A stretch of 64,000 bases of DNA from Candidatus Hydrogenedentota bacterium (lineage in GTDB: Bacteria; Hydrogenedentota; Hydrogenedentia; Hydrogenedentales; JAGMZX01): the NCBI GenBank assembly GCA_029556545.1, contig JAKQEQ010000049.1, positions 19,602-83,601 on the forward strand. The letters run 5' to 3'. The position numbers and the translations under genes were made by a program. The notes under the pieces were generated by a model that was given only the letters and a program-made list of their open reading frames with translations, made no database searches and had not been told where the DNA came from. This document shows, piece by piece, positions 8,625 to 16,475 of this stretch; position 1 is the stretch's first letter; each line of letters begins with the position of its first letter.

Positions 8625-10283
8625 TTACGCCACATTCAAGTACCGCCTCGGCCGCACCACGCGCGGCGTAATCGGCTCGACGCTCACGACCTGCACGTCC
8701 TGGGGCAAGTCCGGCACATAGGAACGAATGTTCTGCGGCGTGAGCGTCGTGCGGAGTTGTTCGAGCGCTTCCGCAACGGCATTCTCGACGTCCTCGACGG
8801 TGATTCCCGATGCTCCGGTCGCAATCTCGCGGCGGCAGGCGCTGCGCCGCGCGGTGCGGCAGACCTGCTCGAAGACGCGCCCGCTCGCAAGTTCCCGCGC
8901 GCGGATGGTGCGGGTCTGGCTGTCGGCAAGACGAATCTTGCACACCGCGTTGTCGCCGTTCGGCGCGTAGAAACGGGAGACCGCCACATCAATCACGTCT
9001 TCCCGCGTTCCCGCGGCGTCGTGACCGTTGACCGCATAGGGAAGCGACTCGGGCAGGTGCACGCCGAAGATGGCGCGCCCGGCGTCGAGGTCCGGCGGCG
9101 GCACGTAGATTTGCAGGTCGGAAAGGCGCTGCATGAGCGCCGGGTCCAGCAAGTCCTTGCGGTTCGTCGCCGCCACGATGATGCCCGGAAGCCGCCCGTT
9201 AAAGCCGTCAAGCCCCTCGAGCCAGCAACTCGTCACGTCGTCGCGCCACTTGTTCAAGCTGTCCCCCCGGACGCGCCCCATGCTCTCGGCGTCGTCGAAG
9301 AAGGCCACCCAGTCCTCCTCGCGCCGCAGCATGTCAATCAAGCGCCGGATGTTCTGCTGGGTTTCGCCCACGTATGCGCTGAGGTAGTCGCTGGGCTGGA
9401 TGTGGGCGAACTTGAAGCGGCGGCCGAGCAGCCGCGAGCATTCCGCGGCGATGAAGCGCGCGGTGGTCGTTTTCCCGCAGCCGGGCGGTCCCCAGAAAAG
9501 GATCGAGCTTCCGAGTTCGAGGCGGTACTTGGCGGCCACGTCCGGCTTCTCGTACCTCCCGAGAATGAGGAGGTGGATATCCTCCAGCATGGCGTCCAGG
9601 CCGCCGATCTGTTCCCGCCTGATATCGGGCGCCTCTTCGAGGAAGATGCGGCGCGGCTCCTTGCGTTCAAGCCGCTCATAGACAAACCACGTGTTGTGGT
9701 CCCAACGCACCAAGTCGCCCGGCTCGAGCACCGTATCCAACAGCGCGCCGGCCCGGTGCAACACGACCTCCTCGTCCCGCCAGCGGACCACGACACGCGC
9801 CGCGTCGATGTTTCGCTCGAACGACGCGATCTCGCCGCAGGGCGGCGGTCCCAGCGCCGACCGTTCCAGTACGACATTCAGGTCATGCGCCAGCAGCACC
9901 TCGCCGCCGATGTCCGCGGGCGAGAGTTCAACCTCGTTAGCGATGGCCACGACGCGCCGGGCGGAACCGTGCGCGACGACCGCGCGGGTCCCTTCGCGCG
10001 TCTCGATATGCCCGAGGAAGACCGCCGGGTGCCACGGCGGCGCCAGCGCCTCGCGCTTCAGTTCCTCGAGCGTCCCCGCGAGTTCGCGGTTCACGCCGTG
10101 AAGTTCCGTCACGGTGGCGCCGAGTGTCTGAAGCCGGTCGAGCATATACCGATCGAGCAGTTCCGCCTTACGCGGCGCGGTCGCGCGGAACTGGTTCATC
10201 AGCATGAGCTTCTCATCGATGCCCGGCGCCCTTTCGCCCACGGCCCCGATCATTTCGAGAAAACTCTGGTCTGGTATCGACAT
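8625..10283 (-). CDS. ARC/Mpa-type proteasomal AAA ATPase
   Basis: ARC/Mpa rings recognise pupylated proteins through N-terminal coiled coils, unfold them and feed a 20S core. This 552-residue protein shows that order: a helical region (about 20-80, ending GVNRELAGTLEELKREA), an OB-fold region (about 85-145, WHPAVFLGHIETREGTR) and a second OB-like region to about 215, then an AAA domain. Walker A is GPPGCGKT at 265-272 and the pore loop is YVGE in LSAYVGETQQ. Walker B reads VAFFDDAES, with Asp where Glu is usual. The C-terminus ends RRYLNVA instead of the GQYL/HbYX tail that docks on the proteasome. It starts at ATG 10283 with AGGAGG upstream, 12 nt after the JAB gene, and is followed by the Dop-like gene. 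Confidence 0.85.
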   Translation of the reverse strand: MSIPDQSFLEMIGAVGERAPGIDEKLMLMNQFRATAPRKAELLDRYMLDRLQTLGATVTELHGVNRELAGTLEELKREALAPPWHPAVFLGHIETREGTRAVVAHGSARRVVAIANEVELSPADIGGEVLLAHDLNVVLERSALGPPPCGEIASFERNIDAARVVVRWRDEEVVLHRAGALLDTVLEPGDLVRWDHNTWFVYERLERKEPRRIFLEEAPDIRREQIGGLDAMLEDIHLLILGRYEKPDVAAKYRLELGSSILFWGPPGCGKTTTARFIAAECSRLLGRRFKFAHIQPSDYLSAYVGETQQNIRRLIDMLRREEDWVAFFDDAESMGRVRGDSLNKWRDDVTSCWLEGLDGFNGRLPGIIVAATNRKDLLDPALMQRLSDLQIYVPPPDLDAGRAIFGVHLPESLPYAVNGHDAAGTREDVIDVAVSRFYAPNGDNAVCKIRLADSQTRTIRARELASGRVFEQVCRTARRSACRREIATGASGITVEDVENAVAEALEQLRTTLTPQNIRSYVPDLPQDVQVVSVEPITPRVVRPRRYLNVA

Positions 10284-10295
10284 AGTTGCGTCCTC

Positions 10296-11351
10296 CTATG
10301 ACGAGGCTTCGCCTCGTCCGCCATCTGCCCGCAGCATGTGAAAACCACGCTGCAAAATCCGCGTACGCCGCCACCCGTAGAGGTCGAAGCGCAAGCCTCG
10401 TTGCCCGTCCGTGACGACCAGCGCGACGCTGTAAGCGTGCGGGAACAACGTCGCGTGAACTTGCTGGTCCGCCGCGCTGAAGAAGCATTCTAGGGAACAG
10501 GTCGCGCGCTTCTCCGGCGGGCAGTCCTTGCACCACTCCTTCGCCGGGTGCGAGTGGTACCACCCGAGGGGCGTCTCGGAACCGCCGCGCAGTCGGATCG
10601 CGTCCCGCGCGGCGGCCCAGGTTTCCCCGGTAAACGTAAGCGAGGCGCTGTCCGCCTGGACATGTTCCGCGGGCAATTGCGCCGTCACCTCGGCGAATAA
10701 CTCGCCCGCGTCCGCGTCGCGGCAGAGCCGCCCAATGAGCATGCCGCCCGTCTCGCACGGTCCGGCGTCTCGCACGAGCGCCGCAATCCGTTCCAGCATC
10801 GAGGCGGGGAAGAACACCGGGAAGTCGTCGGTCGTGTCGGGCCCGCAGACCATGGACCGCGCGAGGTACGGATCGAGCGCGCTTGCATGGACCGGCAACG
10901 GGTCGCCCGCCTCGCGGATGCGCACAGAACCGTCGTCGCTCGGCCCGCCGCAGCCATTCTTCTCGTGCGCAAGCACGCCGTACTGGAACGTATCGCCCTC
11001 CTTCAGCACCCCCCGCGCCACCAACTGCACCGAAGCCGCCTCGGCCAGCTTGCGGAAGTAGGTGATTGGCACAATCACGCCGCCGTCCGCGTCCGGATCG
11101 GGGCCGGCCGCGACGTTCTCCAGCGCCACCTTCACGCCCGCCACGTGCGGCCGGCCCGACTTCGTATCCCAGATAGGCTGGACAACACCGTCGCTGTGAA
11201 AGGCGTCCGGCGACAACCGGCCCCGGCGCAGCGCGGTAAGCCGCGCGTCCTCGTAGGCGGGGCCCCAATCCGGCTCGACCGCGGCTTCGCCAAGGCGGTC
11301 GCCGTCCTCCTTGTAGAGCGTCAGGATGAAGCTGTAAGAGCTTTCAACCAT
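10296..11351 (-). CDS. JAB/JAMM metallopeptidase (deubiquitinase-like)
   Basis: JAMM enzymes are zinc peptidases that remove ubiquitin-like proteins or mature their tails. In this 351-residue protein the C-terminal half (about 175-335) carries the complete signature: Glu200 in ETGGMLIG, H266 and H268 in GWYHSHP, and SAAD ending at D295. Between the His pair and the Asp is an insert with four cysteines (C274, C277, C285, C289), suggesting a second metal site. The first 170 residues are unrecognised. I chose ATG 11351 over an upstream GTG because AGAGGG lies at a suitable distance. It sits between the beta-grasp protein and the ARC ATPase. The 3' end forms a GACGAGGC-TTC-GCCTCGTC hairpin that codes for the last residues. 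Confidence 0.88.
   Translation of the reverse strand: MVESSYSFILTLYKEDGDRLGEAAVEPDWGPAYEDARLTALRRGRLSPDAFHSDGVVQPIWDTKSGRPHVAGVKVALENVAAGPDPDADGGVIVPITYFRKLAEAASVQLVARGVLKEGDTFQYGVLAHEKNGCGGPSDDGSVRIREAGDPLPVHASALDPYLARSMVCGPDTTDDFPVFFPASMLERIAALVRDAGPCETGGMLIGRLCRDADAGELFAEVTAQLPAEHVQADSASLTFTGETWAAARDAIRLRGGSETPLGWYHSHPAKEWCKDCPPEKRATCSLECFFSAADQQVHATLFPHAYSVALVVTDGQRGLRFDLYGWRRTRILQRGFHMLRADGGRGEASS
10300..10318. repeat. Perfect 8-bp-stem hairpin at the end of the JAB gene
   Basis: The sequence GACGAGGC-TTC-GCCTCGTC forms a perfect inverted repeat overlapping the final codons of the JAB gene. No T-run follows on the transcribed strand, and the operon continues, so it is more likely a REP-type element or RNA-stability hairpin than a terminator. 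Confidence 0.7.
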
Positions 11352-11392
11352 ATTCAACCCTCTCTTCACAGCGGGCGCGTCGCCCGCGATCC

Positions 11393-11665
11393 TCAGCCCG
11401 CCGCGATATCCCTCTGGATTGTTAGAGCATCGTTTGGTTCGAGCACGTCGCCGACGATCTCGCTGTTGTGCAAATGTCGGCCTTCGCGATCGAGGCGGGC
11501 GGTCCAGACTGTTTCCTCGCCATCCCCGGGATTCGCCGGGAGATGGAGCCGGTCAAGAATCCGGCCAAAGGCCTCGCCCCACGAGGCTTCAAGCGGAAGT
11601 TCAGTCACGTAACTCCGCTGGCCGGTCATGTCTCTGACCCGCACGCTCACAGTTTCTGCTGCCAT
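11393..11665 (-). CDS. Ubiquitin-like (YukD-type) beta-grasp protein
   Basis: This 90-residue protein has the strand-strand-helix-strand pattern of a ubiquitin-like fold: TVSVRVRDMTG / YVTELPLEASWGEAFGRILDRL / TVWTARLDREGRHL / GDVLEPNDALTIQRD. The DVLEPNDALTI end resembles YukD/EsaB and bacterial ubiquitin-like proteins. It ends in Ala-Ala-Gly, so it has a C-terminal Gly suited to E1 adenylation but not the usual Gly-Gly. ATG 11665 is chosen because AGGAGGTGA lies five nt before it; it overlaps the preceding gene by 19 nt. With E1, E2, RING and JAB genes in the same run it is the likely second modifier of the locus, presumably conjugated or thiocarboxylated at its C-terminus. Confidence 0.82.
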   Translation of the reverse strand: MAAETVSVRVRDMTGQRSYVTELPLEASWGEAFGRILDRLHLPANPGDGEETVWTARLDREGRHLHNSEIVGDVLEPNDALTIQRDIAAG

Positions 11666-12573
11666 GAAATCACCTCCTCTCGGACCCGGTTCGAACCCCG
11701 CGCCTGTCCGGCCTCCGGGGACCATCCCCGACGGCGCAGAAAGGCGCTTGCGACGCGCGGACTGCTCAAGGCGAGTAGAGGCCCGCCGCACAAGCCCGCG
11801 GCCACCGTCAATGCTTCGAGCACGCGCCCCAACAGGAAACTCTGCGGCCGATCCTCCCACTGGTGCTCGAATCCGACCCCCTCGTCCGTCGTCACCGGGC
11901 GCACCAGACGGACCAGCCCCGAAGCCGCCAGCAGCAGACTGCCGGCGGCGGCGCGACACGCGGGGTCGACGCCCTCGGGCGCATGGAAGCGCCACTGCGC
12001 GCGCGGCGGGGAGCCGCACGTCAGCAGCACGCGCTCGGAACAGCGAGCGCGCCCCACCTCGACCGCCACGTCGCCCGTGGCGCGGGGCGCGCTCTGCCAT
12101 CCTGCTTCGGCGCAGAGTTTGGCCCAGTCGATTGTTTCCGCGTCGCCTTCAAGCGGCGCCGCGCAGGACACTGCCGCCCCCTGTTCGTGCCATGCCTGGC
12201 GTATGCCCTCAAGCGCGCGCGCCACCGGAGATCGCAGGTCCACTCCGCGCGTCAGCGGGATTTCCGCGAACAACCTGGGCTGGCCGCCGTCGCCGATGCC
12301 GAAGCGCACCCCACCCCGCAACGTTGCGTTGCGCTCGATCAACGCCAGCGCCCCCTCGGGGCTGTCCTCCAGAAGTTTGTGTATGGCTTCCGAGCACGGC
12401 GCCCGCAACAGAAGCCAGTCCGGTTGCAGGCGCGCCCCGCCGCGGACCATCACGCCGTTCTTCGTTGTGAACGCGAACGCGTCCGCACCACACGGCTCGA
12501 TGCCCGCGCCGGCCTCCTCGAAGGCGTCGCGCACTGCCTTCAACCACGGATTCGCGGAAGTTGTTGTTATCAT
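11647..12573 (-). CDS. Unknown protein of the protein-tagging cluster
   Basis: I do not recognise this 308-residue protein. Its first 130 residues (NPWLKAVRDAFEEAG, AFTTKNGVMVRGG, WLLLRAPC, RFGIGDGGQPRLFAEIPL) have an alternating helix and strand pattern reminiscent of secretion-chaperone or YbjN-like folds. A second, similarly patterned half follows, so it may be an internal duplication. No catalytic motif, signal peptide or membrane helix is evident. The chosen start is ATG 12573, ten nt after the E2 stop, with AGGTGA upstream; the end overlaps the ubiquitin-like gene. Its fixed place between E2 and the modifier suggests an accessory role, such as a substrate adaptor or modifier chaperone. 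Confidence 0.6.
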   Translation of the reverse strand: MITTTSANPWLKAVRDAFEEAGAGIEPCGADAFAFTTKNGVMVRGGARLQPDWLLLRAPCSEAIHKLLEDSPEGALALIERNATLRGGVRFGIGDGGQPRLFAEIPLTRGVDLRSPVARALEGIRQAWHEQGAAVSCAAPLEGDAETIDWAKLCAEAGWQSAPRATGDVAVEVGRARCSERVLLTCGSPPRAQWRFHAPEGVDPACRAAAGSLLLAASGLVRLVRPVTTDEGVGFEHQWEDRPQSFLLGRVLEALTVAAGLCGGPLLALSSPRVASAFLRRRGWSPEAGQARGSNRVREEVISWQQKL

Positions 12574-12582
12574 GGCGCTCAC

Positions 12583-13101
12583 CTATGATGCCTCCGCCGC
12601 ACGCACGTTCACCGCGACGCGCCGCCGCTTGAGGGGCCGCTTGTCAACCGGAAGCCGATCGAGGCATCGCCGCCCCCATGCCGCGGCCTCGTGGTTGAGC
12701 GCGTCGCCCCAGTTGACCTTCTGATAGGTCCAGATATCATAACACTGGTACAGTATATCAACTAGCTGTGTCCCTTCGCCGAGGCGACCCGGGCAGATGA
12801 AGGGCGCCCTAATTTGCGGGTGCCAGGCGTGGGGCGGGCACAACCAGGTGAGTACTTCGAAGGGCGTGCAGCGCTGCAGATAATCGTCCGGAAACCATAT
12901 GCCGACGTCGCAGAACGGCGCCTCCCCGATCTCCCCCGTCACCGGGTCACGCACGAGGCCGCGCGCGTGAAAACGCGCAATATACTTCCGCACGGGGTCT
13001 CCGGCAAACGGCTTGAGTTCAAGAATGTCGCTCTGGTCCGCGAGTTCCATTGCCGCGACCAAGTTGCGTTCGAGAAACGATCTCGTCTGATAGTCCAACA
13101 T
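12583..13101 (-). CDS. E2/UBC-fold conjugating-enzyme homologue
   Basis: E2 enzymes carry ubiquitin-like proteins on a cysteine. This 172-residue protein shows the UBC layout: an N-terminal helix, beta strands through DVGIWFPDDYL, the CPPHAWHPQI segment (HPQ at 94-96, equal to the E2 HPN), then FICPGRLG with C103 at the catalytic position, a long helix (QLVDILYQCYDIWTYQ), and the bacterial-E2 ending NHEAAAWGRR...RLPVDKRPL. ATG 13101 is preferred over an upstream GTG because GGAGGAAGG lies just before it and the ATG shares its A with the E1 stop (TGATG), indicating translational coupling. It should accept the modifier from the adjacent E1. Confidence 0.82.
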   Translation of the reverse strand: MLDYQTRSFLERNLVAAMELADQSDILELKPFAGDPVRKYIARFHARGLVRDPVTGEIGEAPFCDVGIWFPDDYLQRCTPFEVLTWLCPPHAWHPQIRAPFICPGRLGEGTQLVDILYQCYDIWTYQKVNWGDALNHEAAAWGRRCLDRLPVDKRPLKRRRVAVNVRAAEAS

Positions 13102-14237
13102 CAGACCTTCCTCCACGGCGCGTGCGCGAAGCCGTTACACGCCAGTTGCAGGTGGACCGGACTCCGGTCCGGCGCGGACACCGTAAACACGTCGCCGGGG
13201 CGCAGGCCGAGTTGCGCGAGACTGCGGCGCCGCTCGGCGGCGCTGAGTTCGGTCAGCACGAGTTGATCGACGAGGTCGAAGCCCGCGGCGATATTGCGTT
13301 CGCCGCACAACCGGCACAGGCGCTGCCGCGCCGTGAGGCGGTCCGCGAGTCGCAGCGGGATCGCTATACGGCCACAGCCGTTCGCGCAAGTCAGCGCCCG
13401 CGTGAACCGCCGATGTTCGAGGGACAAGGCGCTTGGCTCGCGGGACAGCGCCGCTTCCGCGAACACGTCGCCAAGGGCCACATCCTCGGGGCGCACGTCC
13501 AGGATGCGGATATCCCACCGCTGATGATCAAAGCGGCACGCGGGATTCCGCGTGAAGCGCGTCACTGTGCAGGTCTGATTCCGAAGATCGAACATCGCTT
13601 GGCGGCTGACGGCCGGCGCTTTCAGGCCCGTCCCTAACAATGCGCTCACCTCAATGGCCTGGAGGCCGGCCGCCAGCGCGCCGAGCGCGGAAGGCGCATT
13701 CGTCGCGGCAGTCGCCGCGGTACTGCCATCGCAGTGGTATTCCTTGGCCAGGTTCCGGTAGTGGCCCTCGTGCCACGCACATTCCAGGCACGGCGCGTCG
13801 TCGCCGGACAGGTACACACTGACCCGCGCCAACAAGTCAGGGCCGTCCACGGCAACGTCGACCAGCGGCAACCCGAGCCGCCACGCCACCTGGTTCATGT
13901 AGAGGCGCGCACCACGGGAATCGACACAAGAGACGAGTATCCCGCCTCGCAACCAGCCCCAGGGCACGTCCTCGATCCGGCCGACGAAGGCCGCGGTCGC
14001 GCGAACGCCGAACCGGCGCAACCAACGCGCTTGTACGGCCGCCTTCGGCTTGCCGACATCGCACGGCAAGATCCGCTGTGAAACGAGGTTCTTGGCTTCG
14101 TAGGAATCGTAATCCACGAACAACACGGGGCCGGCCCCCGGGATACTGGGGATCAATGCGGCGAACGGGCTGCCGGTATTGCCGCAGCCGACCACGATGA
14201 GCGGCGCATTGGCGTCTATGACGACTGTGTCAGACAT
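13101..14237 (-). CDS. E1/ThiF-family ubiquitin-like activating enzyme
   Basis: E1/ThiF/MoeB enzymes adenylate the C-terminus of beta-grasp proteins. The 378-residue protein starts with a Rossmann motif GCGNTG (17-22), an acidic strand end FVDYD (D42), N50 and R55, GKPK (62-65) and SCVDSRGARLYMN (D106), the usual ATP-site set. CLEC (150-153) plus a C-terminal CANGCGR...CRLCGE group could bind zinc. C169 in YHCDGSTAA is a candidate for the thioester cysteine. The C-terminal 80 residues after the zinc group are extra. ATG 14237 overlaps the end of the FHA/RING gene by eight nt, and its stop overlaps the E2 start, so three genes are translationally coupled. Confidence 0.88.
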   Translation of the reverse strand: MSDTVVIDANAPLIVVGCGNTGSPFAALIPSIPGAGPVLFVDYDSYEAKNLVSQRILPCDVGKPKAAVQARWLRRFGVRATAAFVGRIEDVPWGWLRGGILVSCVDSRGARLYMNQVAWRLGLPLVDVAVDGPDLLARVSVYLSGDDAPCLECAWHEGHYRNLAKEYHCDGSTAATAATNAPSALGALAAGLQAIEVSALLGTGLKAPAVSRQAMFDLRNQTCTVTRFTRNPACRFDHQRWDIRILDVRPEDVALGDVFAEAALSREPSALSLEHRRFTRALTCANGCGRIAIPLRLADRLTARQRLCRLCGERNIAAGFDLVDQLVLTELSAAERRRSLAQLGLRPGDVFTVSAPDRSPVHLQLACNGFAHAPWRKV

Positions 14238-14808
14238 GGCGGTAGAGTTCCTCGGGCGTCCACACGAACGTCCCGTCCAACGCCGGAAGCGGCTGGCGGC
14301 AGCTCTTACAGGTGGGGGCGATCGTGTAGCAGGGCAGCGGCCGATCTGGATCGTCCGGCATGTCGTGGTACCAGGCGCCACACCGGCTGCAACGCCGGAC
14401 CTGTTGGCCAGGCAGAAGTTCCAGAAGACAACAGGGGCAGGTCACTTGCCGCCCGAGGTCCGGCATGACCTCGGATTGCGATAGCCGCTCGGTCGAGAAG
14501 AACGCGCGCACGCCGCCCGGCAGCCGGATTTCGTCACGATCGGCGAGCAAGTGAATGCCAAGGCGAATCGCTTCGCCATTCACACGCACGGCTGGGTCCC
14601 CGGTCAGGATCGCCCAGTGACCCTCGCCGTCCTGGTCGCATGGCATCAACGTGGTCGCTCCCTGCAGCGCGTCCGCCTCTTCAATCGGGCGCAGGGCCAC
14701 CGCGCCGTCGTCCATTTCGATCAGGCCGGCCATCACCTGATCAAGGCTGAGGGGTTCCCAGACGCGCTTCGCGTCTTCATTCTTGACTTGCCGCCACAAT
14801 TGCGCCAT
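14230..14808 (-). CDS. FHA-like plus RING-like zinc protein (candidate E3)
   Basis: This 192-residue protein is the first gene of the cluster. Residues about 20-108 have features of an FHA-type beta sandwich (WAILTGDPAVRVNGEAIRL, then LADRDEIRLPGG and a closing AFFS strand). Residues 121-172 carry eight well-spaced metal ligands, C124, C127, C140, C143, H148, C160, C167 and C170, with WYH before the histidine, a pattern of prokaryotic RING/treble-clef fingers. RING fingers bind E2 enzymes, so with E1 and E2 immediately downstream it is a candidate E3. The FHA part would direct it to phosphothreonine substrates, consistent with a kinase nearby. ATG 14808 is used; an upstream in-frame extension lacks support. 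The RING call is stronger than the FHA call. Confidence 0.7.
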   Translation of the reverse strand: MAQLWRQVKNEDAKRVWEPLSLDQVMAGLIEMDDGAVALRPIEEADALQGATTLMPCDQDGEGHWAILTGDPAVRVNGEAIRLGIHLLADRDEIRLPGGVRAFFSTERLSQSEVMPDLGRQVTCPCCLLELLPGQQVRRCSRCGAWYHDMPDDPDRPLPCYTIAPTCKSCRQPLPALDGTFVWTPEELYRHV

Positions 14809-14918
14809 GATGCCGCCGCCTCGCCGTTCGAAACTTTCGACTGACTGTCGAGCGCGCTTTGCGCCCTTCCAACGCATTGATTATCCGATCTCAGGAATGG
14901 GGATGCGGCGATCTCGCG

Positions 14919-15028
14919 AGTGTTACAGTCCGTGGGCGTTCATATTGAGCAGGATAGACGGGGGTAACACGGTTGGGGTGGGCGGCGGTGTTACACGGGC
15001 GTTACAATCGCGATACGTGGTGTTACAG
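14919..15028 (-). promoter_or_regulatory. Cluster of TGTAAC(A/G)C motifs upstream of the tagging cluster
   Basis: The 264-bp region before the FHA/RING gene contains at least five copies of a short element: TGTTAC at 14921, 14989 and 15021, GTTACA at 15001-15006, and one in opposite orientation (GTAACAC, 14964-14970). Repeated half-sites of this kind suggest an operator controlling the cluster. I cannot name the regulator or place the promoter exactly. Confidence 0.5.
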
Positions 15029-15072
15029 CGTATTCGGGGATTCGCAGCGGTCCGCGTTTGTCGGCGTTGGGC

Positions 15073-16302
15073 TCACATCCGATCGAAGCTTGGAATGTCC
15101 AGTTGTTCGCCGTCTTTGAAGCTTGATTGATGCGCCACGATGCCGGGCACACAGAACGCCAACGACTCATATAGATCGATAGCCGGCTCACGGTCCTCGA
15201 CAAGCGCGTCGATGAATTCGGCGGTAATGAACGCGTGCGACCGGCCATGCCCTTTGTCGTATCGCATCTTCTCCGGGACCTCCCGCCAGTAATCGGGCAG
15301 CGCGGCGACGCTTGCGCCGTCGTCGTACTTCATGGCGAATGGCTGGCCGGCGGGCCCCTCCATATATAACGCCGCCCTACTGCCCAGCCATTGCGCCCGC
15401 TCGCCGTGGGCGTGGATGTTCCACGCCACGTTGCAACGGAACGGATGCCCCTTGTCGGTCAGGAACATGGCCATGCCGTTGGTGAACGGGTTGTTGTACA
15501 CGTTGTCCTGAAACGCGGGCTCGACGGTCTCCCGCAGCCCGACGCACGAGACCTTCGTGAGCCGCTCGCCCGTCACACCGACGAGAAACGCCGTCGAATG
15601 CGTCGGATACAGCATCGGCGGGAAGCCGTAGCGCCACGTCTTTTTTCCGTCGTGCCACGACAGCGCGTCCCGCCCGTAGCCGATGAGCGGATGGTAGTAT
15701 TCGCCTTCGCTGTAGACCATTTCGCCGAAATCGCCGCGCGCGAAGAGCCGCCGCGCCGTGATGGTTTCCCAGCGGTAGTAGCTCGTCTCCGCGTTCATGT
15801 ACTTGAGCCCGGTGCGCTCCTTGACCTCCTTCATCATCGCCGCCTCCTCGAGGGTCATACACGCGGGGCACGCGCTGATCACGTGCTTGCCGTGATCCAT
15901 GCACAGTTTCACGTGCCGCGCGTGGTCCGGCGCGGGCGTGAATACGGCCACGGCGTCTATTTTCGGATCGAGCACGAGCTTTTCGAGGGACTCATAGGCC
16001 TTCTCGCACTCGTAGCGGCCCTGCAACTGCGCGCGACGGTCCGGGATCAGGTCGCTCACCGCCTCGACAATACAATTCGGGTGTTCGTGCCAGTGAAAAG
16101 ACAGGCCGAAGCGCCCGCCCACGACCCCGATGCGGACCTTCTTGTCCGCGCGCGACGTCCATTCCGGCAGCGCCAGTTCCTCCAGCGATTGCGCCGCAAG
16201 CGCGCCCGCCGCCAGTAACGCCGCCCCGGACGCCAGAAACCCGCGCCGGTCCATCGTCCCCGAGAATGCGCTCCCGATGCCGCGAGCCTGTTCCTTCTTC
16301 AT
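15073..16302 (-). CDS. Tat-exported Gfo/Idh/MocA-family oxidoreductase
   Basis: This family uses NAD(P) to oxidise or reduce sugars and related compounds. The 409-residue protein begins with a twin-arginine-like signal (MDRRGFLASGAALLAAGALA) after a short leader, so it is probably folded in the cytoplasm and exported. The dinucleotide motif is degenerate (RIGVVGGRFGLSFHW). VFTPAPDHARHVKLCMDHGKHV and the following CPACMTLEEA correspond to the family's second and third cofactor strands; the usual EKP is changed to CPA. Substrate is unknown. It is transcribed away from the following acyltransferase-like gene. Confidence 0.8.
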   Translation of the reverse strand: MKKEQARGIGSAFSGTMDRRGFLASGAALLAAGALAAQSLEELALPEWTSRADKKVRIGVVGGRFGLSFHWHEHPNCIVEAVSDLIPDRRAQLQGRYECEKAYESLEKLVLDPKIDAVAVFTPAPDHARHVKLCMDHGKHVISACPACMTLEEAAMMKEVKERTGLKYMNAETSYYRWETITARRLFARGDFGEMVYSEGEYYHPLIGYGRDALSWHDGKKTWRYGFPPMLYPTHSTAFLVGVTGERLTKVSCVGLRETVEPAFQDNVYNNPFTNGMAMFLTDKGHPFRCNVAWNIHAHGERAQWLGSRAALYMEGPAGQPFAMKYDDGASVAALPDYWREVPEKMRYDKGHGRSHAFITAEFIDALVEDREPAIDLYESLAFCVPGIVAHQSSFKDGEQLDIPSFDRM

Positions 16303-16475
16303 TTACGTGTCCCCTTTGCCGGTTCCCAGTGTTTTCCGCGCAGTCCATCGCCGCAACGGTCTGCGCGACGGCCCATTCTCCCGCATCCACGCGGCGATTG
16401 CAACGGCGGGCGGGGCGCGCGCGCTTGATCCGCGCGCCGTTGCCGTCGATACTTGGAGCCACTGGAGGAATTTGC

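Noticed and set aside
13102..13116. GTG 13116 as the E2 start
   Set aside because: That GTG lies within the Shine-Dalgarno sequence of ATG 13101, which also couples with the E1 stop.
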